A stretch of DNA of 64,000 nt. Source: Steinernema hermaphroditum. Its lineage: Eukaryota; Nematoda; Chromadorea; Rhabditida; Steinernematidae. Shown piece by piece: positions 25,201 to 37,059 of the stretch; the first letter of the stretch is position 1, and each line of letters opens with the position of its first letter. The DNA lies in assembly GCA_030435675.1 (NCBI GenBank), contig CM059622.1, positions 1,488,001 to 1,552,000 of the forward strand. The letters are read 5' to 3'. The translations under genes and the position numbers were made by a program. The notes under the pieces were generated by a model. The model was not told the origin of the DNA. It worked only from the letters and a program-made list of their open reading frames with translations, and did not search any database.

Positions 25201-27442
25201 AGAAGTGCACAGATGTTTTGGCGTCTACCAAACTTCTGAAGTTGGTGACAGGCCTACAGTTCTCACCAGCGCAGAAGTTCGGTGGACGTCGATTCGTCAC
25301 CGCCCCGACGCTCCTTCAAACGGCCTCATTCTATGATATGGACCAACAGATCTTCATATCAAACGAGTTCTAGGCGAAGTCATCCTAATTCAGGAGAGTA
25401 TCGACATCTTCGTATCTCAATGCTTCCTGAATTGGAATGATGTCGGTTAGTCAGTCTTGGCCATTTCCGTGCTAGAGCGAACCTTCCACGGCCCACTGAG
25501 GTCTACCGTGCTCTCTGATTCATGGATGGTGTGTAGTCATGAATCTCCGAAATCGGTAGACGTCGGTGAGTCCAAGGAACCGTCGAACAGCTCTTGATCA
25601 AGTCCATCTGCGTAGTACTGTAATTGGCAAACTTCGAAGGGCTTTGTTACCAGAGGTGTCAGTCGCAGTAGATGTCGATGGACTCTTCGGTTTGAATTCC
25701 GCTGAATGTAATGTTTCATGACCGGTAAGATATAATTTTAGATTTCTGAAATCATAGGTCGCTTTCTACAGAAGCGAAGTTCTAGTAGCTGACGTGCTCC
25801 TATGGTACTGGACGATCTCAGTTAGGCTTGGTGCAGTGACGCTTGCAGCTTGGAAGACGATGTTTCATTTGGTGACTGCGGACGAAAACGACCACATAAG
25901 AGGTACTATCTCTGAAAACAAAAAAAATCTAACAAAAACAGTAATAAATAACTGTTAAGAATTGTGTTTCATGAAAGAACTAAATTTTTCCACTTTTAAC
26001 CTGTCTAAGATGGTTAACCTGTCTTGCAAAGCCTGCCAGACATGTTTCGTCTGTCTATCATGTTTCATCAGACGAGACATTTATTTAAGAGAAATATTTC
26101 GTTTCCATTATAATGTTTCCTTGAAGATGCCAGAAACGTTTCGAAACTGTTATGAGGAATTTTTTGTGTGATGTGTGTGAAATGTTCTAAATGGATCTGA
26201 GATGTTTCTATCTCCAAAGACGTCTGAAATGTCTCTTCCTCTAATCCTATGTCACCAAATGAAACATCTGTCGATAGAAGAAACATTTCATTTTCATAAG
26301 GGCTCATGGAAATGTTTCTCGGAAAAAGTTTTTCATGGAAAGTTTCATGAAAATTTTCATGAAAAAGTTTCATGGAAAAAAATTTTTGCGGTGAAACATT
26401 GAGTTATCTGATGTGAGTTATCTGAAACCTAGTGACATCTTACAAGGGGACGGTAAGGCTAAGATCGACGCGAGGCTAGGGGCAAACGGTATCCAAATCC
26501 GTATTTTTCAGATAAGTACATTACACATATCTTGTATTATAGGTTCCGCCCGACCCTGTACACAAACTTCAACCGTTATTGACTGTTCACTGTTCAACGC
26601 CTTGCCCGAGTCTATCACAATCAGTCCCAAATAGGTAGTTTGAGCACCAATTGAGACTGTTTATGATAGACGCTGGTGGAGGGATCATGCTACACGTACC
26701 ATTCCCTTACGTTGTGTAGTTCTGGAAGATCGTGGACAGGACTGGCATTGTACAAACGATGGAAATTTAGCGAACGCTTAAAAGTACAAGGTAACTAAAC
26801 AACCGAAATGTTTGTTTTTGTAAAAGCTGTCGTTGATAACCACTTGCTGAGTATTGTGCTGAGTCTAGATTCCGAAGCATATGCATCTACCGGAGCACCA
26901 TCCAAGAACCTTTTCACGCGACTCACACTCATCATCTTCCGCCCTCGCGATCCTCATATTCCCAAGATCCTGCAACACCCACCAGCCAAAATGATGGAAG
27001 ACAGTTTTCTGCCATTTATGCTATCCACCAAAGATTTGAATGGTAAATCCATGTTCATTTTCAACTTCCATGCCACGGCGCGTCAGCATCGTTGAAACCG
27101 AGACACAAAAGCGTCCGCGTTTTCGTGGCAGGACCACGGCACTATTTTCCTTTTCACCATAAAAATGCACTTTTCTCTGCGAAGAAGTCGAATTTGCAAA
27201 AGCCAACACGATTGTAAATTCACTGCTGAGTGTTTTGAGATGCGACTCACTGACATCCATTGAGAATTGAGAGAGTTTATGCATTTCTACAGTGTGGCTT
27301 TCGCCACGGATGCGAAAATGCCGGTCTTGACACGCCGTGATGCTGCCGTATCTCAAAACATTTCACTGACACTTTCACACATTGAAATATCGACTTTGGT
27401 TTGGATCAGTCATGACGGTTCATGGCGTGGAACAGTTCGGCC
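22264..27442. other. Gene-poor region upstream of the first MDAVP gene
   Basis: No recognisable gene. The two longest frames (25044-25373 and 26808-27095, plus) match nothing I know. A short TTTAC-rich microsatellite lies at 24729-24757. A diverged short repeat, GTAGACGTCGRTG, recurs at about 24078, 24415 and 25556. A stretch rich in TTTCATGAAAA-like words lies at 26285-26395. Confidence 0.4.
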
Positions 27443-28450
27443 ATGGACGCCGTTCCGTTGATCTTCGTGGATACCGTCGTCCAACTATTTGGAGAGCCCA
27501 CCCTGGAACCTTTGGCGAGATCTGTCAACAACACCATATGGAAGGATGTCATCGACCTGCACTTCCGAAACCGTCGGTATTATAATGTGATGTTCAAGAA
27601 GGTAGAAGACCGATTCCACGTCGGTTTTTTGGGATCGGACAGGTTTGAGCCCATCGAAGTGGTGCAGAAAGTGAATCGACGCTTTCTCCGTTTCTCAAGG
27701 GTCTCTCATTGCCATTCCTCTATTGTCATTGACCAACCCCTAGCACTACAAGAAGGTGAGCAAGGCAAACTGAGGAGAATACTCTCACCGCAGTTCATCG
27801 ATGCGGACTCCTGGCTTATTATATCACTAGAAATGTGTGAATCGACTAATAAGTGGCTGATGGACGGCGTTTTTAAAAGAGTATATTTTGCCATGCTCTT
27901 CGTTTTTTATCAACCTGGCCTTATGTTGGAAGATTTCTTGATGGACCACATCGAGAACAACCCGATTCTTTACCACATCACTTTGAACGAAAGATGGCCC
28001 GATACCATTCAGTCGTATCTCAAGAAGTTTCTTGTGCAGAGTGGGATGAAAAGACGCTTTATGTCGCATACTGTTTGTCTCGGAAACGACTGCATGGAGG
28101 AAATCTTACAGTTTTGGAATGAGAACGAAAACTACGAGTGTTGCATCATTTGTAGAGCATCGCCAGACGAGGAGTCGATGCCCTACTTGAGAACTATGCA
28201 GCGGGATCCCACAAGCAGAACAGCAACCTACCGCCTCAACCATGACACCCGAAAGTCAGTAGCTTCGTGCTCAATAGGCTTTTACAAGGACTTTGAAATT
28301 CGTAATTGCCGATCCATGTTCTACTGTTCACTACTTGCATCTGATTTGTCTTCGAACGACAGCAAAAGAGGTGAAAATGATTCACCAAAAGGCTTCTGGC
28401 GACGTTTGGTCGCCTTCTGGAGGCAGTTCTTTTGCAGACTTTGGTGTTAA
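27443..28450 (+). CDS. MDAVP-family protein, copy A (function unknown)
   Basis: An uninterrupted frame of 335 codons. I start at MDAVPLIFVD because that reading is shared by all three copies; an in-frame ATG 21 bases upstream (27422) would add seven residues. The protein has no signal peptide or membrane segment that I can see. Visible features include VNNTIWKDVIDLHFRNRRYY near the N terminus, a Cys-containing ECCIICRAS segment, and a basic aromatic C terminus (RRLVAFWRQF). Copy B at 37060-38067 on the other strand is nearly identical, and copy C at 41443-42449 is a pseudogene. The pattern recalls lineage-expanded, intronless nematode families beginning MD.VP, but I do not know their function. 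Confidence 0.8.
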   Translation: MDAVPLIFVDTVVQLFGEPTLEPLARSVNNTIWKDVIDLHFRNRRYYNVMFKKVEDRFHVGFLGSDRFEPIEVVQKVNRRFLRFSRVSHCHSSIVIDQPLALQEGEQGKLRRILSPQFIDADSWLIISLEMCESTNKWLMDGVFKRVYFAMLFVFYQPGLMLEDFLMDHIENNPILYHITLNERWPDTIQSYLKKFLVQSGMKRRFMSHTVCLGNDCMEEILQFWNENENYECCIICRASPDEESMPYLRTMQRDPTSRTATYRLNHDTRKSVASCSIGFYKDFEIRNCRSMFYCSLLASDLSSNDSKRGENDSPKGFWRRLVAFWRQFFCRLWC

Positions 28451-29886
28451 CTATTGAAGATGTCATTTGAACTTTGTATCAGCTTTTGGCAATCAACCCG
28501 AGTCGGCATCTCTGCTTTAAGGTGATTGTTTTTAATGCCATATAGGATCATTGGTCATATATGCTCATGAATCACCTTTTCTGAATTTATAAACGAATTA
28601 CCCTTGACCAGAGAAGCCGACGTTTTGGATTTCGAGCATCGAGTCCCACTTTCATTTGTACCGGGCGATTACGGTGAAGTGTTTGCGCGCCCTTTCGTCT
28701 GTCACTTCCGGTTTCACCTCTACCAATCTCTCAGCACTTCCAAAAGTGTTTCCAGTCGATGTCGACGAGATCAAAATTGATAACTCTGTTGTACAGACAC
28801 TCCTCTACGACCGACAGTGAAGAAGTTACAATTCTTGAGATAACTGAAATCGGCGATTTCCTGAAGAAGATGGCCTGGGAGGTGCTAGGATTGTGGTCGC
28901 TCTTCGGAGACGATTTTGATGAAGAGATGCTGGTGAAAAAAGTCGACGGAGGCAGAGGATCCTCAGTGAAAGCTGTACATTAGTAATGTTGTGTGTGGGT
29001 AGAAGGGTAGTTGGGGAAAAGCTCAGGGAGCGGAATGAACGTCGTTGTCAGGCGTAGTAGGCATAGTCCATAAAGCTTCATTTTTCGCCGGACTCAGTCG
29101 ATAATCTCTATTGTGAGGCAGATACTTAACCTGCTGCAAATCTACAGAGTATGTGCAGTGATCTAATCATGTAACCACAAAGCGCAGGAAAGGGACGCGA
29201 GATAATCATCACAAAATCCGAAACTGAAATCAATCAATTTCAAACTAAAAAAAATGTCAGCTCTTCTGGTCCTTCAGGTTTTGGTTCAGCAGAAATGAAT
29301 AAACTTTCATGACCTTTGAATAAACTTTCAAGTTATGTCTATGTAATGTACCAAGTCAGCCACATTTGTCCTTTGTAGCCGATGCTCAGAGCGGATGGTT
29401 CCAGTTAGTCATCTGGCACTGAGCTCGGTTTCGTATCACCAGCAAGCATATACAATCAACAAAGTAATAAATAAATGGCCATCGCATCTAGAATTCAAAT
29501 ACAATCAGATGCTGAATAATGCGTGATCGACAATCGCCAAAAATCACAACTGGTGTCAGTGGCTCGAGTGGTGCATCTAATCCGAGCCCGTCTAGCCAAC
29601 TAGCTGAACGTGCTCTGAGAGTAGAAGTCCACTCCGCTTGCGCTGAATCCACAGCAAATAAGCAAAACAAGAAATCAAGAGATCGCTAAAAGTAGCTAGG
29701 CGCTTCAATATTTCAAACTCAGCCGGATTCTGCAGCAATTGTACTGCAGCCTGCATGCGTCTGCACGTCGTCTGCATGCAAACCGTACCGCTTTGCAAAA
29801 CATTCGATCGAGGCGACCTGATTGTCAATTTTGGAAACAAATGCTTCTGCAGGCGATAGATATTGTGTGTGATTGTAAGAGTGTAG
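28451..29886. other. Intergenic between MDAVP copy A and NARS2 fragment
   Basis: Similarity to the 3' flank of copy B continues for about 40 bp after the stop, to CTTTTGGC near 28492. Beyond that nothing is recognised. A plus frame of 74 codons (28759-28983) is unsupported. Confidence 0.45.
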
Positions 29887-30137
29887 AATCTAGGAGAACG
29901 GATACACCTACATCGACACTCCCATGGTCTCTCTCAACGACTGCGAAGGTGCCGGAGAAGCTTTCACTTTAAAGGTCTATTCTCTTATAGGCGCCAAAGG
30001 ACGACGATTTCTTCGGTCGCCCTGATGTTTATCTGCCCGTATCTGGTCAGCTTCATCTCAAGGCTATTGTTGGGTGCGATATATCTGCATTCGTATCTTG
30101 TATCTTTGCTCTTTTTAATGCTATCCCCCGTGTGTAC
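29887..30137 (+). pseudogene. Inverted partial copy of NARS2 (two exons), non-functional
   Basis: This plus-strand segment closely matches the minus-strand NARS2 exons and introns at 32780-33056. It begins at CTAG followed by the exon starting GAGAACGGATAC. It continues through the exon that reads SGQLHL(K)AIVG and stops abruptly inside the next exon at CCCCGTGTGTAC. The intron between the two copied exons is cut to 16 nt, too short for splicing. The next acceptor is changed from TTTTTAGG to TTTTTAAT, and a GAG to AAG change is present. It therefore cannot be spliced or translated normally. Orientation relative to the parent is inverted, about 2.8 kb away. Confidence 0.9.
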
Positions 30138-30950
30138 TGCCTTTTTCTGGAACGGTCTTGGCTTCGCGGCCCATGCTCTGCCCCCTCTATCCACTCAAAG
30201 GGAAATCCTTTCCTCGTCTTCACAGACTGCAGTACCGTCTGATCGCTTCTCTGTTTTCTCCCCTCCGAGAGGGCGCTCGGCTTCAGATCAGTGATTTTCC
30301 CTGCTCCTCTTTTAATTGCTCCGTGTGAACTCGAAAACTTATATTCTTCCTTGACCTCTGGGGCGATGCCAGCTGATTATTTTTGCAACTGCTCTTGTTA
30401 TGAGTTCATTTGCATTTTTTTTTCTTCCCATTTCGCTTGCACATAGCTTGTGATTCACTTCGTAAGTTGGACTCTCCAACAGAAGAGTGCTCAGAGAGCT
30501 TATCTGTGAGCTCCACGGTCGACGTAGCGATAGAACAGAAAAAATAACAGAAAATTGTCGGAAACCCTGTGGCGTATGAAGGTGAGTGAGGGAGAGAGCG
30601 TCTTCGTGGGAAGAAAAAAAACGCCGATCAAGCAGCGAAAGTATACTTTCCAGAGAGCCTGGTTCGTCCGAGACGTCTAAAAGGCTAGAGTTGGTCGCAT
30701 TCACCGCACTGTCTCGGAACAACCGGTCGCAAGCCCAACGACGTATAAAGTAGACCGAACAGATTGCCTACAAGATACGGACATATTCGCTCTCGTTTGG
30801 CGTTACGCTCCGTCGCTCGAAGTCCAAATATCGGCATCTCGATAACCCTTCGCGAAACAGCGCCACATGAAAATTCAAAACCTGAACATTTGCCCAATAT
30901 GTATACAACGACAACAACGAAGACAATCAGAATGTTCAAAAGGACGCACT
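30138..30950. other. Intergenic downstream of POP5
   Basis: I see no gene. It includes unsupported minus frames of 127 and 100 codons; the latter overlaps POP5 exon 4 out of frame. Sequence diverges from NARS2 abruptly at 30138. Confidence 0.45.
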
Positions 30951-31584
30951 TCACGCGTCCTTTGGACCGAACATCGCCGAAAGACATAAGTTCGCTCGTT
31001 GCTGCTCCTTAGACGCAGAGTTGCCAGTTGTTGCGCAAATAGCTTCTTGTATGAACCGCTTCTCCTCTGAAAATAACGACACTTAGAACATGAGAAAGAT
31101 CATCAGCATACGTAGAGTCTTGGCGGAAGCTAATTTGGCATGGAGTGCGTCGCGGTTCAGTTCCAAAAGTCGCTTTTCACAGGAACGAATCGAAGAGCCT
31201 AAACACGTATAAGATTGCAGTACGCCGACAGTGCAACTCACCGATGAAGTGCGTCATGAGCACAGCGCCGCTGCCACCGATGCAGACGACAAATGGGATA
31301 GCCGAGGTTACGTAATCGGCAGATTCTGCGCCCACGCGTAGCACGATGATATTTGTAGCAACGTCAACGACCTTCAGGACGATCGTCGACCTGACAGTGC
31401 CGACTCCAAGGTCGCCATGTAGATTCTGCACTTGGTTTAAAATGGCATTGTAGATGTCCGACTCAGTGATTGTTCCACGGCGCTCCGTGTCAAAAACCAG
31501 CTCCAGAAGAAGGTATCTAAATGCAGAGACGTCGATATCACAGAGCAGATAGGAAATGGCCCACCTTGTCTTGAACTTTACCAT
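30951..31584 (-). CDS. pop5: RNase P/MRP subunit POP5
   Basis: POP5 is a protein subunit of nuclear RNase P (tRNA 5' end processing) and RNase MRP (rRNA processing). Four exons (31565-31584, 31242-31516, 31112-31198, 30951-31066) give 165 residues; human POP5 has 163. The start MVKFKTRYLLLEL matches the conserved N terminus. The fold continues through NQVQNLHGDLGV, IIVLRV and SAIPFVV, then a helical region with SSIRSCEKRLLELN. The last exon is assigned from splice consensus and phase and is the least certain part. A TTTCAG acceptor lies 9 nt before the ATG. The NARS2 stop is only 119 bp upstream on the same strand, consistent with co-transcription. Confidence 0.9.
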
Positions 31585-31592
31585 TGCGGAAC

Positions 31593-31598
31593 CTGAAA
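31593..31598 (-). promoter_or_regulatory. Probable trans-splice acceptor before POP5
   Basis: On the minus strand TTTCAG lies nine bases before the POP5 ATG, within the 119 bp spacer after NARS2. No partner donor for a cis-intron is evident. In nematode operons, downstream genes take an SL2-type leader at such a site. Confidence 0.55.
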
Positions 31599-31703
31599 GC
31601 AACAACACACATAAAGTACGCAGCTATGGGTAAAAGTAACAATATCTAAAGCGCATGTAACCTCGAACAAACGGGAAAACATAGGGAACTATTTATGTAA
31701 ATA

Positions 31704-33666
31704 TCAGCATTTGCAATGCTTGAACCACCGCGGAAAGGCCACAGTGTCCTTGATGTTGACCACGGACAGAGCGGCCTGAAGAAGGCGCTCAACGCCAATA
31801 CCGAATCCGCCACTGCTGGGCTGTCCGCATCGGCGAAGTTCCAGGTACCAAGCGAGATTGGCGACTGCTTCGGGAGGTAATCGTTCTTCTAGCGACGCGG
31901 TGTCGTTTTCACGCAGCGAACCTCCCGCCAACTCGCCTACGAAAGGAGCAAGGAGATCGAAGCATAGGGCCTGAAATACACACGTAGGCATAGGACGTGT
32001 CTAACTAAGCAGCTCAAAACCATGTCTTGATGTCTGTGCTTTGCAGATATATACTACATTTTTTACATCGCTGAGGGTTAAAACTTCCATGGCAGACGTC
32101 TGCAATCTCTGCACAGCATCTAGAAAAGAAGTCAACAAATGCGATCTGTCTACATAAACGGAAACGTCTCTCCAATTTGCGCTGTCAACTATGTCTAAAA
32201 GCCCTCAACGATGTCTAAAATGCGTATGTACGCAAGAAACAGACGTTTAGACATTTTCCATAGTGTCTGAACTCAGTCTATGGTCGATGAAGAGCTCACC
32301 TTATCACCACTGCGCTTCATATAAAACGGTTTCTGTTCGACCGGAAAGTGCGTAACAAAAACGGGCGATTCGCAAAGCTGCACGAGTTTCAGCTCGTGAT
32401 TCTTTTTTAAGCCATCCGGTCCGACTTTGGCGCCATGTTTCTGCAACAGCTCGAGTGCATCGCTGTAGGTCAGCCTGGGAAAGCGAGATACTTTCCGGCA
32501 CAGGTCCACGAGGCTCTTCGACTCCTAAACTGTCACTGTTGGACCTGGGTAATGCATATGTATTGGTCACCTTGCTTTGGTAGACATCAGCATGGCTGAC
32601 AATGTCGAGCTGCACGCACTGCTCAGCCAGTCCATCGACAACATGTCGAATGTGACCTTCAGCGACATCGCACAACTGGTCAAGAGAGTCGATGAAACCA
32701 CATTCCGCTTCAAGCATCTTGAACTCGGCCATGTGCTGTCTGCTCAGGCATTTCTCCGCCCTGAATGCCGTTCCGATCGTGTACACACGGGGGATAGCCC
32801 TAAAAAGAGCAAAGATACAAGTACGAATGCAGATATATCGCACCCAACAATAGCCTCGAGATGAAGCTGACCAGATACGGGCAGATAAACATCAGGGCGA
32901 CCGAAGAAATCGTCGTCCTTTGGCGCCTATAAGAGAATAGATAACGATAGGTTATGGCACAGAACACACTTTTAAAGTGAAAGCTTCTCCGGCTCCTTCG
33001 CAGTCGTTGAGAGAGACCATGGGAGTGTCGATGTAGGTGTATCCGTTCTCCTAGAATATACACTGTCAATGCTAGCTATAGGAACCTTGGGAAGCTTATG
33101 AGAGTAAGCTTCACAATGCGCTCACCTTAAAGTACTCGTGAGACTTCGACGTCACATGTGACCGCAGTCGAAGAAGGGCCGCAAAAGATTCAGCCTTCGG
33201 ACGCAGGTGTGGTTCCAGCCTCAACTTATCGGCGTCCTTCTTCGCTATGTACTAAAACTGTTCCATCAGAAGGGTGTGTCCACTAAGCGTGACTCTCACG
33301 TTGTTATCGTTCCGCCCGACAACGTCGCACTTCGTCGCTTGGAACTCCATTGCCTGCTGCGCTCCCAGGCTCGGTTTCCAGTCGCCTTCGATGGAGACGG
33401 CGCTGCCAACAGGAGCCGACCGGCAAAGGTCTCTGGGAACGACCACTTGGACCACCTCCGCCGACATTCCGTCGTTAACGTGCAAGAACAGTATCTTGCC
33501 CATCTTTTGTGCCTTGCGCACCCATCCCTGAACATAAAGTTGTACATGAATGACGGAAATCTCATCTCACTTGTATGCGCATGTTGGAGGTCGCCTCCTT
33601 GCTTTGTACAAGCTCACGGACGGCAACGGCACTGGACAAATTACGCGAGATTATCCTCGTAAGCAT
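31704..33666 (-). CDS. nars-2: Mitochondrial asparaginyl-tRNA synthetase
   Basis: This class II synthetase charges mitochondrial tRNA-Asn. Eight exons (33571-33666, 33300-33527, 33126-33251, 32970-33050, 32844-32926, 32571-32799, 32300-32524, 31704-31970) encode 444 residues. The N terminus [16 protein letters not shown] looks like a mitochondrial presequence. An OB-fold follows with [20 protein letters not shown]. The catalytic domain has [27 protein letters not shown], the motif 2 segment GTAFRAE (residues 214-220) and motif 3 GGFGIGVER (410-418), ending [11 protein letters not shown]. The ending resembles NARS2 more than cytosolic NARS1. Introns are mostly 43-48 bp. One exon pair has an inverted broken copy at 29887. 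It lies between ALKBH8 and POP5 on the same strand. Confidence 0.93.
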
Positions 33667-33680
33667 CTGAAAGAACAAAC
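33667..33680 (-). promoter_or_regulatory. Probable trans-splice acceptor at NARS2 start
   Basis: On the minus strand GTTTGTTCTTTCAG abuts the NARS2 ATG directly, leaving no 5' leader. A pyrimidine-rich acceptor with no upstream exon fits spliced-leader addition to an internal operon gene. Confidence 0.65.
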
Positions 33681-33984
33681 AGCGTAAGACACCGCTTGAA
33701 CGATAGATGACGAGATATGGAGAGTCTAGACCATCTGCTACACCATGTAGACAGACAGATTGCTGCCGTCAAAAAATAGACCGTTCATCGACTTCTTTCT
33801 AAGCCTCCGGAATGATGCACTGTAAAAACCCAGACTAAGCCGTCTAGACGGAGCTGGAACGCAGCTTTACTTACCCATACAGGCAGACAATGAACCGGTC
33901 GCAGAGCATCGATAAGAAGGTAAAAAGCTCGTGACAACCGCTTACAGACGCAGAAAAACACTCATCTCCCAACAATAACAATCT

Positions 33985-36361
33985 TTAACAACATTTTTCA
34001 AAAGAAACAATCCAATTTCCCTGCTCATTGATGGAGCTGTTCACGCGTAGGCCTCCTGCCGATTCCACGAGTCCTTCAAGTTCGCACTCTTGGAAAAGAT
34101 GGTAGTAGCGAAGGTATTGCGTGCCACTGCCGTCCTGCCAAGGAACCAGCATGTCACTCTGCTTGAAGACACTGCCGGAGTGCACGAGAAGTCGCTCGCC
34201 GCCGTCCGTGGTCGCCTTGTCTTCACCATCAAGGTCACGTTTCTCGCGGTATTCCTGGAAGAACGACTTCTTCTGGTCCATCGACCACACGGTGATGATG
34301 CCTTTCCCGCCTGGCCTCAGGAGTCGGCCCATCTCGCGCACAGTTTCCAGGCGGCGCTCATGTGTGGAGAAATGGTGTATGACGGCAATACAGAGCACAG
34401 CGTCGGCCGACTCGGACTTGAAAGGTAGGCTCAGCGAGTCGCCGCGTACAATGTTGAAGCCTTTCTGCTGGACAATTTCACATAGATTCATGCAGTAATC
34501 CAACCCAAACTGTAAATGGCAAACAGCCTTACTTGTGATTATAAGACAACCTTACCTTGATAAGCCGATTGTCATCAAACAAGTACTTCCCATTGCCACA
34601 TCCGATGTCGAACATCAAACTTCCGCCCGGTATCGAAGCCAAGAAGTTGGAGACCGCGTTCCACTTCGAATGTCTTGTCTCGTCGAAATGAGAAGCGATA
34701 CTTTCGTAGATTTCAGCGACATAGCGGTCCTCAATCTGCTTAGCTTGCTTGTCCGTTTTAGGAAGTGCCGTTTGGCCATTTCGGTCCCAATCGCAATATT
34801 CGATGTATGGGCACTGACACGGTTCTTTGCGAATCCTTCGGAATGTAATTGAGATACGTCGCTGGCGGTCGAAGACATCACCCGTTTGTGGATTAACGTC
34901 GTAGCGCCGAGTGGCAATCCTGAAAGCGATATTGCATCACACGAACGTTTTAGACAAAGGGCGACCCAAGTAGACTGGTTATACAGACAGACAAAGCTGA
35001 GTTTTGCACACAATCTATTTGTCCTGCATCCTAGACGTCTATTTTTCAAAAGTGTCTAAAAGCAATATTTCTCCAGTTTTCATCTCATTTTGGACACCAC
35101 TGGTAGTCGAAGCGGTCGTTTTTAGACAGTCTCTGAAAGGAAAGTGCGACCAGACAAACTGTCGCAGCAATTTCAAAAGAGATATCGCAAGTCTCCAAAA
35201 GAGATATCGCAAGCCTCCAAAAGATATATCGCAAGTCTCGTAAGTCTCTTTTGATGTAAAAGTTCAATATTTGATACGCTTACCCGTGTGTGAAGCGATA
35301 CCTTGCCGCTCCCCGCATGACAAGAAGACTGCGCGGCTCCAAAACAAGTGGCAGATGGACATTGGGATTCGCACAGTCGCGGAAATCCATGACCACCTTC
35401 GACTGCAGGCTGAGCGAAATGACCGGTTCCTCAAACGGTGAGTGAGCGTCCACATGCGGCGGGATCCCGGTCGGCTTCTCTTGATTGGCCTCGTAGAAAT
35501 TGACAGTGACCTGATCGGGTCGCTCAGCTTCATTGATCAGCCCACTGCCAATAAGCCTATCAATAATGTCCTTGATCTGCTCGGGCACCGAGTCTGCTTC
35601 AGCTCCGCTACTGTTGGTGTCGTAGTCAAAAATGCTTCCGAAGTGCAGAACATGTCTGTGCTTGATCGGCGTTTTCGAAGACGCTAAAAGAAGGGTAGAT
35701 GATGCTATAAACCTGCACAGCTTACAGATGCTGGACGAGGATGACGACGAGCTGGACGGGTAGGAATCGACGAGCTTGATGAGAGCCTCCTCTTCTCCAG
35801 CGGCCACGAAATCTTCCAATATATTCAAGCCATCCGGTCTCTCACACTGTTTCTGCTCGACTTTCGGCACTGAAAAGAGCCGGATGAACACAAAGAACCC
35901 ACAAAATAACCCACAGTTCTTCACAAAAGCCATGTAGAAAGCGTGGTTCGACTCATCACGCACTTCAGCCGGGATGGTTCCATGCAAAACTGCCAGCGCT
36001 TTCTGCGCCTTTTCTTCGCCGGAGAACTGCACAAACGAGTAGTTCCGCGTGGACTGGAACACGACGCATTTGCAGTCGGCGTCGAAGGCGCGGAAGATGG
36101 CGACCAGCGATTCGGGGCGCACCCCACAAAGAACGCTGCTGTTGGCCACGAAGAGCTTCTGAAAAGCACGGAAATTGGACTCGGAACATGCACCAGATCA
36201 CGTACATTCGTGGGCGAATCGCTCACTTCGATCTCCGGGTCATGACGATGCAGCTGCCTTAGGGCCTTGTGCGTCTTTTTGGCGAGCTTCTTCACGTCAT
36301 CCGTTTGATCGATCTGTGCCGCTTTGTCCGCGTTGAAGTCTGCAAAATCTACGATAGACAT
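33985..36361 (-). CDS. alkb-8: tRNA wobble-uridine dioxygenase/methyltransferase ALKBH8
   Basis: ALKBH8 completes 5-methoxycarbonylmethyl-uridine at tRNA wobble positions. Six exons (36206-36361, 35915-36158, 35726-35869, 35284-35683, 34556-34919, 33985-34509) encode 610 residues. Domain order is typical. An RRM-like N-terminal part contains RNYSFVQF. An AlkB Fe(II)/2-oxoglutarate domain has HVD at 258-260, the distal His at 314 in FTHG, and Arg 336/342 in RRISITFRR. A C-terminal class I methyltransferase has FDIGCGNGKY (about 418-427) and CIAVIHHF. A cysteine cluster, CQCPYIEYC, links the two catalytic domains. A serine run lies in exon 3. All key residues are present. It is the first gene of the co-oriented ALKBH8-NARS2-POP5 cluster, with 318 bp before NARS2. 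Confidence 0.95.
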
Positions 36362-37059
36362 TCTCGTCAATGCGTAATCTCATAAAACTATCTAATAAAA
36401 CTACAACAAACGATTCGAATTACGTTCTTCGAACAGAGGTGAAAGAAACTTACATAGCTTTGACGACTTCTTTGTCATCGTCGAGGACCCAAGGCGTGAT
36501 CCACGTCCGCCACCACAAGTCTGAGGCGAAACCTGAAACAGAAAATCTGACTACACGCAGAGACAACCCGAAAGACGCGTAAAACACAACGAAATCTTGC
36601 AGATAGCTATGTAGACAACATAGACAGTCTATGTGTGTAGGTCTAGACAGCTGAATAGGAAGAGGCTTCTGAACAGATATGCAGATTCCCTCCGGAAACC
36701 CTTGAAATGTTCTTCTTAAAGATTCGGTTTTTGTTTGAAGAGAATCAATCGGTGCAGGACCATCTGTTAAGGCCGTACTGTGTATCAAAATGTGAAATCA
36801 CGGCGTAAGAGAAGACGAGCATAATAACGAGTTGTGAGTTAATTATACACATAAGAGGGGTTTTTCCGTTTTCCGGCTTTACCATGTCTCATGCCACCTC
36901 GAATGATGTTTGATTCAAATTCAAAATTCTTCATGTGGTCATATATGACCGATCCTATCCGGTCTTCGAAACAATCACCTGGAAGCAGGAAAGGTTTCTT
37001 TTCGGGCACAGTCAAACCAGTCATTCAAGCCAAAAGCCGATACAAAGAAAAGTTCAAAT
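36362..37059. other. Intergenic between ALKBH8 and MDAVP copy B
   Basis: Upstream flank of ALKBH8 and downstream flank of copy B. A TTTTATTAG acceptor-like site lies about 27 nt upstream of the ALKBH8 ATG on the minus strand. No further gene is supported. Confidence 0.4.
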
